This document shows positions 1-5,823 of a stretch of DNA of 36,071 nt, in pieces. A program made the position numbers and the translations under genes. The notes under the pieces were generated by a model that saw only the letters and a list, made by a program, of their open reading frames with translations, was not told the DNA's origin and searched no databases. This DNA comes from Chitinispirillales bacterium (GTDB taxonomy: Bacteria > Fibrobacterota > Chitinivibrionia > Chitinivibrionales > Chitinispirillaceae), in NCBI GenBank assembly GCA_031283085.1, contig JAITCM010000034.1, positions 1-36,071 of the forward strand, written 5' to 3'. Every line of letters begins with the position of its first letter. Position 1 is the first letter of the stretch.

Positions 1-64
1 CAAGTTGCTTCGGCGCTTCGCGCCTCGCAATGACTGTCATTGCGAGCGTAGCGAAGCAATCCAG
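1..64. repeat. Dispersed inverted-repeat (REP-like) element, copy 1
   Basis: Two nested inverted repeats are visible: TTGCTTCG (5-12) pairs with CGAAGCAA (52-59), and CTCGCAATGAC (24-34) pairs with GTCATTGCGAG (36-46). A second, diverged copy lies at 12809-12882. Elements with the core CATTGCGAGC...GCGAAGCAATCC are known to be scattered through many bacterial genomes. Here it sits just past the end of the small minus-strand ORF at 78-269 and could act as a transcript-end hairpin. The window starts inside or at the edge of the element, so its left border is unknown. Confidence 0.75.
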
Positions 65-77
65 AAAGCCACAACTC

Positions 78-269
78 TTAAAAAAGAATATTTACACAAA
101 ATTTGAAACTGTCTCCAAATACGCGCCCCGTAATTATATCCGCCGCGTTATCGGTAGAAATACCGCTGACTCCATATCTTTGAAAGGGCCTGACCGCACT
201 CACACCAGCCCCCGCGCCGGCCGCAACCCCGGCGTTGAGCGATGATTGTTGAAAAACGGCCGCGCTCAC
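78..269 (-). CDS. Small hypothetical protein, coupled to the HAD hydrolase gene
   Basis: This is a 63-codon ORF that I do not recognise. It is proposed because its GTG start overlaps the TGA stop of the upstream HAD gene in a GTGA arrangement, and GGGGAG lies five bases upstream as a ribosome-binding site. The predicted protein is Gln/Ser/Ala/Gly-rich at its N-terminus (an AGAGAG stretch), has a polar middle and ends in a hydrophobic CVNILF. No signal peptide or clear membrane span is seen. It stops just before the REP-like repeat at the window edge. It could be a real translationally coupled small protein or a chance ORF in GC-rich DNA; no family evidence supports it. Confidence 0.35.
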   Translation of the reverse strand: MSAAVFQQSSLNAGVAAGAGAGVSAVRPFQRYGVSGISTDNAADIITGRVFGDSFKFCVNILF

Positions 270-1249
270 CCCGTCTCCCCGTGAAACAGCAGCCTGTCCG
301 GCAGCTCTTCCCACTCGTAAAATACCATGTCGGGGAGAACGCAGTCCCCATCCCCTTGCCCGTCCCTCCCGAATACCATCGCGTCGTCCCCGCAAAAGAG
401 CGCCGTCCTCATTCCGAGCGCGACCGCCGGAGCGATGTCCGTCATCAGATCGTTCCCCACGACCACCGTTTGTTCCGGGGTGATTCGGTACTCGTAAAGC
501 GCGTCGAACAAGCGTCTGTACAGCACCTCGCCTGGCTTGACAAAACCGTATTCGCATGACAGGAATGTCAGGTCGGTATCAAATAACTCGCCGTAATCGA
601 CAACCTTGCCGTCGGACTGATCCCTTAACATCAACGTCAGGTCGACAGGCGTGTAAAATTGGGCGTCGGAGAGTATTCCGAGAGCCATATTGCTGTCTTT
701 CAGCCTTTTCAAAGCGTTTGCCGCGCCGGGATAGAGCTCGCGCCCCATTGACAGAAAGTTGTAAGTGTACGCAAGGCAACGGGCGAAGTCTGCCGGGTCG
801 CCGCGCCACGGCGCGTGGACATCGGCGTCGTAGCCGTTCCTTTTGAGCATAAGCGCTATTACCGACCAGACCTCCTCCACACGCACCTCCGGCTGCGCGG
901 TTCCTTCGCCGGCGGATTTTTGGCGGTTTAGAGCAAGCAACCCGTGGTAGAAGCCGAACAGCGTCTTTGCCGGCGGTTCGGCTGGGTTCATCGCGGCGAG
1001 CGTTTCCCCCATTCCAAACCTGTCGACGACGCCGGAAAACGCCTCAACAAGCAACGCCTCACGGGAGTCGCGCTCCTCGAATCCGGGCCGCCAATAGTTG
1101 ACCATCGTGCCGTAAACGTCAACGATAACCGCCCTCACGCCTTTGAGCGTGTCAACGGCACAGCCCAACCTAAGCGGCGTAAGGCGGCGCGGGTAGACGC
1201 GGCGCTCGGACTCGTGCAGGCGGCGGGCGTATTCGGCGAGGTCGGACAA
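266..1249 (-). CDS. HAD-superfamily hydrolase
   Basis: The protein has the haloacid dehalogenase signature in order. Motif I is DVYGT, with the nucleophile Asp and the usual second Asp replaced by Tyr, as in the dehalogenase and phosphoglycolate-phosphatase-like groups. Motif II is ILSDAQ, motif III is the Lys of FVKPGEVLY, and motif IV is VVGNDLMTDI. A helical cap lies between motifs I and II. At about 327 residues it is longer than the usual 220-250 because of an N-terminal extension and a large cap. I place the start at the TTG at 1249, which has AAGGAG six bases upstream; a TTG seven codons earlier (1270) has AAGG directly against it and is less likely. The substrate cannot be told from sequence; a cytoplasmic phosphatase is likely. 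Confidence 0.85.
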   Translation of the reverse strand: MSDLAEYARRLHESERRVYPRRLTPLRLGCAVDTLKGVRAVIVDVYGTMVNYWRPGFEERDSREALLVEAFSGVVDRFGMGETLAAMNPAEPPAKTLFGFYHGLLALNRQKSAGEGTAQPEVRVEEVWSVIALMLKRNGYDADVHAPWRGDPADFARCLAYTYNFLSMGRELYPGAANALKRLKDSNMALGILSDAQFYTPVDLTLMLRDQSDGKVVDYGELFDTDLTFLSCEYGFVKPGEVLYRRLFDALYEYRITPEQTVVVGNDLMTDIAPAVALGMRTALFCGDDAMVFGRDGQGDGDCVLPDMVFYEWEELPDRLLFHGETG

Positions 1250-1333
1250 GGCGGGCTCCTTATTTTTCAACCTTTACATTGATACCAATCAGACGTAATC
1301 TCCCGACGCGCCATATTACCGCGCTCTGTGTCG

Positions 1334-1969
1334 CTATTTAACGCAACGCACCGAAAACCCGATTCTATCGCTGCTACTGCGCTCATCAACGTTATCGTCT
1401 ATGTAGCCCATCCCCTGCATATAGACGAAACCTCTGTCATCCTCCGCGGTGGCCGTCCACCAATAGCCGAACTCGCCGACAAATGAGAAATCGCCGCCGG
1501 GGTCGCGGGTACCGCCCGGAATGGCCGAAAATTTAAAGTCATCCGTACCGTTACCGCTGCTCCCATCGCTCCGAACTTTCCAATCGCTTTTTGATTTCAA
1601 CTTCTTTCCGGCCGTATAAGAACCGCCGGCCGCGTTCACCAGCCCATTCCAATCCGCCCTGTCCGGCAACCGCCACCCATCGGGACATACCGCCCTCGCC
1701 GTCTCCCAATCGTACAACCTGCCGTACTTATTACAATTAACATCATTGTCGCCGTAACACCAACTACCGCCGCTTGACGGCTTGTAGTTCAAATTCTCCG
1801 CCATCCACCTCTTTCCATCTATCACCTCCGTCCTGTATGTTTTGCCGCCATAGTTGAGCGAGCCGTCATCTCCCCCGTCGTCCCCCCCGCACCCAGACAC
1901 GCAAACCGCCCCGACCGCCGTTACCGCCGCAAACACAAGCGTCCGCCACCGCTGTTTTATGAACCTCAT
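1334..1969 (-). CDS. FISUMP-domain lipoprotein
   Basis: The 211-residue protein begins with a lipoprotein signal peptide: basic n-region, hydrophobic core and lipobox VSGC with the acylated Cys at residue 27. A Gly/Asp-rich linker follows, then a Fibrobacter succinogenes major paralogous domain (TIGR02145 type). Diagnostic motifs are GKRWMAENLNY, GRLYDWETA, CPDGWRLP, WWTATAE and the terminal GFSVRCVK. The ATG at 1969 is chosen over the longer in-frame ORF because a GAGGGGG ribosome-binding site precedes it and the signal peptide starts there. The domain's function is unknown; it is found in many paralogous exported proteins of Fibrobacter and some other phyla. A second, damaged member lies at the right end of the window. 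Confidence 0.9.
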   Translation of the reverse strand: MRFIKQRWRTLVFAAVTAVGAVCVSGCGGDDGGDDGSLNYGGKTYRTEVIDGKRWMAENLNYKPSSGGSWCYGDNDVNCNKYGRLYDWETARAVCPDGWRLPDRADWNGLVNAAGGSYTAGKKLKSKSDWKVRSDGSSGNGTDDFKFSAIPGGTRDPGGDFSFVGEFGYWWTATAEDDRGFVYMQGMGYIDDNVDERSSSDRIGFSVRCVK

Positions 1970-2033
1970 ACGACAACCCCCTCTTTGATAAATTTCCGTT
2001 CTATTTTTGGGACAATCCCTGTCACTCCATAGC

Positions 2034-2288
2034 TTACATTTCCTCAATCTCCATAGCGTCAAGCCCGGTAAATTCCGATATTTCCGGTACAGGCGTTCCG
2101 TCTTTTTTAATTTTACGGAAAAGGGTGAGCTCCCCGGTATTCCTATCGTATTTCGTGCGCTCGCTGACGGCGGGCGCGAGGGAGGCCACATTGCAATCGA
2201 GGATGGTACCTATCAAAAATTTCGCGGCGCGGTCGTTTTCCAACAGCCGCTTGAATGTTACGTCGTATATCGGGTTCGCTATTATCAT
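2034..2288 (-). pseudogene. Truncated PD-(D/E)XK nuclease / Rpn-like transposase fragment
   Basis: The 84-residue reading frame starts at an ATG with GAGGGG six bases upstream. Its opening (NPIYDVTFKRLLEN, then AAKFLIGTIL) resembles the N-terminus of the PD-(D/E)XK nuclease family transposase / Rpn group, whose members are usually about 250-400 residues. Only the N-terminal region is present: the frame ends at 2034 and the nuclease core motifs are missing. The FISUMP gene begins 64 bases further on. It is therefore most simply a decayed remnant of a mobile-type gene, although expression of the short peptide is possible because the start region is intact. The family call is from memory of the N-terminal motif. 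Confidence 0.6.
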
Positions 2289-2490
2289 AACTTTCCCCTC
2301 TTTCAACCGTACCGTCAATTCCAAACATTAAGAATACACAGTAATATAGATTATGGCGGGTTACGAAGTCAAGGGGCACGAAAATTTTTGGGAGCTATAT
2401 ACTCAGTCCGCAAAATCCCCACGGCCAAAATCAGAAATAAAAATCTTGATTTTAGAGGCTTTGGCTTTACGGCATCAATTATTTTATATA

Positions 2491-2897
2491 CGGACGGAGG
2501 ATCGGGCAGCCGCTGCAAGGCCTTGCGGTTTCTTGCAGAGGAAAGTCCGGGCGCCGCAGGGCAGGATACCGCGGAAGCGCGGGGCCCGCAAGGGTACGGA
2601 AAGCGCCGCAGAGAGGAGACCGCTCTTCGCCAGGGCTACTTTTGGCGCGGGGTGAGAGGTGAAAGGGTGGGGTAAGAGCCCACCGTCCCGATATAACGGG
2701 AGCCGGCAAGCCCTATCCGGCGCAAGGCCAAGCATGGGGGGATCCCCTAACGGGGAGGGGGCGGCGCCGTTCCCAAACCATCCCTCCGGGTAGGCCGCTC
2801 AACGCCCAAAGCGATTTGGGCCAGACAAATGGCTGCCTCTCCCCGCGCCGCAAGGCGTACGGGAAAGACAGAACCCGGCTTACAGATCCTGCGTCCG
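2491..2897 (+). ncRNA. rnpB: RNase P RNA (class A)
   Basis: This is the catalytic RNA of ribonuclease P, which trims the 5' leader of tRNA precursors. The universally conserved core elements appear in order: GAGGAAAGTCCGGGC near 2536, the AGAGGTGAAAGGGTGG / GGTAAGAGCCCACCG segment near 2656-2686, and ACAGAACCCGGCTTACAG near 2869-2886. The ends are set by the P1 helix: 2491-2503 pairs with 2885-2897 with a single mismatch. The length of about 407 nt fits a bacterial class A RNA. A short T run (2899-2903) follows P1 and may end transcription. ORFs read across this region on either strand are artefacts. Confidence 0.96.
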
Positions 2898-2907
2898 CTT
2901 TTTGACT

Positions 2908-2943
2908 TAGGATTATTAGGATTATTTAAGGATTACAGGATTA
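2908..2943. repeat. AGGATTA short tandem repeats
   Basis: Four imperfect copies of TAGGATTA / AAGGATTA / CAGGATTA follow one another directly after rnpB. Similar AGGATT-type arrays occur in intergenic DNA of various bacteria. The last copy supplies the AGGA that lies ten bases before the TTG start of the next gene, so the repeat may double as its ribosome-binding site. Confidence 0.6.
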
Positions 2944-2950
2944 AACAGAC

Positions 2951-4546
2951 TTGCGCCTGTCAACATTAATACCACACATACCGTATATACTGTGCGTGTG
3001 CGCTATCGCTACCGCGGCGCAACCGTTACAGCCGTCTACAACATCATTATCCGATATTGACAGTATCGATACCCCATTAACATCATCATCCGATATTGAT
3101 AGCCTTGATACCTCATCAATTACCTCATCATCATCCGGTATTAATAGCGTTGATACCCCAGTAACCGCGTCAAATCAAAGCCAAAATCAAAGCGGGCCAT
3201 ACATACGCGGCATAGAGATTTACGGCAACATCACCACCCGGCCCGAAGTTCTGCGGTATTACTTCGCCTTTGATACCGGAGAGGTTTTAGACACATCCAG
3301 GCTGCGCCTCACCCGCTCCAAACTCTTAGCCACGCAACTCTACGACAAAGTTGACATCTTTCCGCATCTGCGCGAGGATGGCGCGCACATCTTTCTTATT
3401 CTTAAGGAGTCGGTGCGTTTAGACCTTGGGTACGGGATAGAGTACAGTACGCGCAAGTATGGGGAAAAAGAGCTTTGGTACAGCGCTCAGGTTAACGCGG
3501 CCGTGAACAACTTCCGAGGGCGGATGGAGACTTTTTGGTTTGGGGTCGGCGCTTGGGAACGTTTGGGGCTTGACATCTACTGGCACAAACCGTTTTTGCC
3601 GACGCCCTACTACGCGACGCTAAGCGCGGGCGTCTCAGACTACCCCGACGACGCGTTGCCCCTAAACTATACGGACGTGTACGGCAAGCTGTCCGTCGGG
3701 CGCAAGGTTTTCGCGAGTTCGCGTGTCTTTGTGAGCGCCGCGCCCATTTATCGCCACAGGAGTATCGTCGGCGGGGAGGCCTCCGGTTCCGACGCGGGCG
3801 GCGAACCACAGCCCGATTCGGAACCGCCGGCGGCCTCCGGCGCCGAACACGGCGGCCCGGCGGAGATTGCGTTCCCCGACAGTAGCGAGTTTTTCGAGGT
3901 TTTCGCGGCCGCGGGCTTCGCCGTCGACCGCCGCTCGGCGCGCTTCGACCCAAAGAACGGGTGGCTTCTGAATACGCAACTCGCCACGAACCGCCCGCAC
4001 AGCGGCGTGAATATTCGGTTTTTCCAGTCTACGAGCGAGTTTATATACTATGTGCCGCTGTCAGACGACGTCGCGGCGTTCCGCTTTCTGCTCACGCTGC
4101 GCGATACCGACGCCGGGACGTATCACAGGCTTTCATACGGCGGCGCCGGGGAGATACTCGGCTACGCAAACAAGGCGCTGGGGTGGAACTTTTCGGCGCA
4201 AAGCTCAATTTTAGCGTCTGTCAAGTATTACAGGCCGCTCTACAACACGCCTGAACTGCCGGTACCGCTTGTAAACACGCTCTTCACCGGCGTACGCAAT
4301 TTAAACTTCAGAATAGACGCGACGTTCATTGCCAACGCCGCGATGCTCTACCGTGAACCGCAGGGGGCGCTGACGCAACGCGGTCAAACACAGCCCGGCT
4401 TGGCTTTCGGTTTCGGAACAAGGATATTAGCCCCTCGAATCAGGCAAAGCGTATGCGTAGATTTGGTATTCGGACGTACCGAAACGGAGGACGGCGGATA
4501 CGGCTGGGAACCGGCGCTGCATCTGTATCTCGACCTGTTTTATTGA
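2951..4546 (+). CDS. BamA/TamA-like outer-membrane protein with one POTRA domain
   Basis: The 531-residue protein has a signal peptide (about residues 1-23), a Ser/Asp/Thr-rich low-complexity stretch with three imperfect repeats (about 32-75), one POTRA-like domain (about 83-157, with IRGIEIYGN and LYDKVDIF typical of the fold) and a C-terminal beta-barrel of alternating aromatic strands ending in LYLDLFY. The terminal aromatic residue fits a barrel-assembly signal. It resembles Omp85-family proteins but has one POTRA rather than BamA's five, so it is more likely a specialised transporter or insertase than BamA itself. The TTG start is forced: an in-frame stop lies nine bases upstream and no ATG occurs before the POTRA. 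A Pro/Glu/Gly-rich insertion near residues 275-310 probably forms a barrel loop. Confidence 0.75.
   Translation: MRLSTLIPHIPYILCVCAIATAAQPLQPSTTSLSDIDSIDTPLTSSSDIDSLDTSSITSSSSGINSVDTPVTASNQSQNQSGPYIRGIEIYGNITTRPEVLRYYFAFDTGEVLDTSRLRLTRSKLLATQLYDKVDIFPHLREDGAHIFLILKESVRLDLGYGIEYSTRKYGEKELWYSAQVNAAVNNFRGRMETFWFGVGAWERLGLDIYWHKPFLPTPYYATLSAGVSDYPDDALPLNYTDVYGKLSVGRKVFASSRVFVSAAPIYRHRSIVGGEASGSDAGGEPQPDSEPPAASGAEHGGPAEIAFPDSSEFFEVFAAAGFAVDRRSARFDPKNGWLLNTQLATNRPHSGVNIRFFQSTSEFIYYVPLSDDVAAFRFLLTLRDTDAGTYHRLSYGGAGEILGYANKALGWNFSAQSSILASVKYYRPLYNTPELPVPLVNTLFTGVRNLNFRIDATFIANAAMLYREPQGALTQRGQTQPGLAFGFGTRILAPRIRQSVCVDLVFGRTETEDGGYGWEPALHLYLDLFY
3039..3165 (+). repeat. Imperfect tandem repeats in the N-terminus of the BamA-like gene
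   Basis: Three units of about 40 bases built on TCATCATCCGATATTGATAG and CTTGATACCCCA encode [S-S-x-I-D/N-S-x-D-T] repeats in the linker between signal peptide and POTRA domain. Units differ by small in-frame changes, so copy number could vary between strains. Confidence 0.7.
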
Positions 4547-4665
4547 TGTTTAGCAAGCCTCAATTTTTCTCAATCCGCTTTCCATAATTCTCAAAATAAC
4601 AAGATTTTCGCCCCACTTCAAAGCCGTAATCCGGTTTTTTCCGCTGATTTCGCGGTATTTACAAT

Positions 4666-4680
4666 TGGCACGCCATTTGC
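4666..4680 (+). promoter_or_regulatory. Sigma-54 (RpoN) promoter upstream of the RRM gene
   Basis: TGGCACG (4666-4672), four bases, then TTGCA (4677-4681) matches the -24/-12 consensus TGGCACG-N4-TTGCW at every conserved position, and the GG-to-GC spacing is the required 10 bases. Transcription would start near 4692, about 60 bases before the ATG at 4751. No activator gene with an AAA+ sigma-54 interaction domain is seen nearby. Confidence 0.75.
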
Positions 4681-4750
4681 AATGTCTATCTTTTGTCTAT
4701 GTGTGCGCGTTAACCAAAATTCACAAAAATCATAGGAGGTTGGTATAATT

Positions 4751-5164
4751 ATGTCACAAAAACTGTACGTCGGCAATCTGCCTTACAGAACTACGGAAAA
4801 GGATGTGCGCAAACTCTTTGAAAAGTACGAGCCTATTCACTCGCTGATAACCATCTATGACAAGGAGACGGAGCAGCCGCGCGGCTACTGCTTCGTGGAA
4901 CTTGACGAACCGAAGGCCGACGACGCGCTTTACGACTTGCGGAACACGGAGTTCAACGGGAGGAATTTGAGGATTAGCGTGGCGACGGGAAAGGGCTCGA
5001 AGAAAGAGGCGGAAGAAGCGTCGAAAAAGAACGCGTCGGAGAAAATGATGACGGAAAAGCGCAAGGCGAACGGACATACGGCGGCGGCGCGTACCGTACC
5101 GCGGCGGCACAACTGCCTGACGACAACGGAGTATATGGTCACGGACGTAAACAACTACGGGTAA
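4751..5164 (+). CDS. RRM-domain RNA-binding protein
   Basis: The N-terminal 80 residues are a bacterial RNA recognition motif: RNP2 is LYVGNL (residues 5-10) and RNP1 is RGYCFVEL (44-51). Such small cytoplasmic RRM proteins bind RNA and are often cold- or stress-linked. A Lys/Glu-rich linker follows. AGGAGG lies 11 bases before the ATG, a slightly long spacing. The tail is odd: relatives end in Gly/Tyr/Arg-rich sequence, but here frame 0 gives a non-Gly sequence, while the overlapping frame one base earlier reads TYGGGAYR ... NGVYGHGR before frame 0 resumes with NNYG and stop. This suggests a one-base loss near 5050-5075 and a one-base gain in the AAA at 5149-5151. The RRM call is firm; the tail may contain sequencing errors. 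Confidence 0.9.
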   Translation: MSQKLYVGNLPYRTTEKDVRKLFEKYEPIHSLITIYDKETEQPRGYCFVELDEPKADDALYDLRNTEFNGRNLRISVATGKGSKKEAEEASKKNASEKMMTEKRKANGHTAAARTVPRRHNCLTTTEYMVTDVNNYG

Positions 5165-5166
5165 CC

Positions 5167-5190
5167 GGCGGAGGTTACTTCCCCTCCGCC
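5167..5190. terminator. Shared hairpin between convergent genes
   Basis: GGCGGAGG (5167-5174) pairs with CCTCCGCC (5183-5190) around an 8-base loop. It lies just past the RRM stop and includes the last codons and stop of the convergent membrane-protein gene. No T run follows on either side, so termination is inferred from position and stem strength only. Confidence 0.45.
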
Positions 5191-5810
5191 TTATCCTCCA
5201 GCACCCAGATGGTATACCCGTCGACAATCAGTTCCACCCGGGCGCGCCCGTCGTCCAAGCAGCGCCATTGCGGGGAAAACACCGCCTCCAAGTAGCCGTT
5301 GGGCGCGGAGTACTTATCCACCTGCCTCTTTAGCGGAGTATGGCGGATATCTCTGTTCAGGCTGTACACACGGGCGGGCTTAAACGGGTCAAAAGACAGA
5401 CGATTTGTCAACACGTATTTCTTACCGCCGCAGGCCCCGTATGTGCCCATAACAGCACCGCTACTACTGTGACACGGCAACGGAACGATTAGCAGCCACG
5501 CCGCGTAGACGTACAGGAAAACCGGAACGAGCAATACGAACGCGCCCCCTAACAATAACAGGCTCTTCTTGCCGACGCAAATCAAGATAACCTCAACGAT
5601 TATCACCGTCACAAAAAAATAGAGAACCGCGTTTACGGCGTCTGAGCGAAACGACACCTTGTTCAAGTCGAAGATGAAAAGCATCAACAGCAACACTGTA
5701 TAAAGCGGATAACGTATCCTCCTGTACGGCGCGGCGCGGTTAACGGCAATGCCGACCGCGACGAGCGCCAATATTATAAACCACTCCAACACGCCGTGTA
5801 CGGATTCCAA
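5175..5810 (-). CDS. Hypothetical four-span membrane protein
   Basis: I do not recognise a family. From the chosen start the 211 residues show four strongly hydrophobic segments (roughly residues 9-27, 36-53, 63-83 and 87-113) followed by a soluble C-terminal part of about 95 residues with two Cys (CHSSSG, GACGGKK) that is probably extracytoplasmic if the N-terminus is inside. I choose the TTG at 5810 because a very strong GGGGGGAGG ribosome-binding site stands five bases upstream; the longer frame begins with an ATG at 5849 inside the end of the GH8 gene without such a site. It lies 13 bases after the GH8 stop on the same strand and is probably co-transcribed, but sequence alone does not show that the two proteins work together. 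Confidence 0.7.
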   Translation of the reverse strand: MESVHGVLEWFIILALVAVGIAVNRAAPYRRIRYPLYTVLLLMLFIFDLNKVSFRSDAVNAVLYFFVTVIIVEVILICVGKKSLLLLGGAFVLLVPVFLYVYAAWLLIVPLPCHSSSGAVMGTYGACGGKKYVLTNRLSFDPFKPARVYSLNRDIRHTPLKRQVDKYSAPNGYLEAVFSPQWRCLDDGRARVELIVDGYTIWVLEDKAEGK

Positions 5811-5823
5811 GCTGCCCTCCCCC

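Noticed and set aside
30-245. Plus-strand ORF beginning inside the left-edge repeat
   Set aside because: Its N-terminus is a translation of the REP-like repeat, a well-known source of false gene calls, and the rest overlaps the better supported minus-strand frame.
2479-2735. Minus-strand ORFs and a plus-strand ORF over 2353-2735
   Set aside because: They overlap rnpB, whose conserved RNA core and P1 helix are unmistakable.
3582-3603. Second sigma-54-like site TGGCAC...TTTGC inside the BamA-like gene
   Set aside because: The GG-to-GC spacing is wrong and the site lies inside coding sequence.
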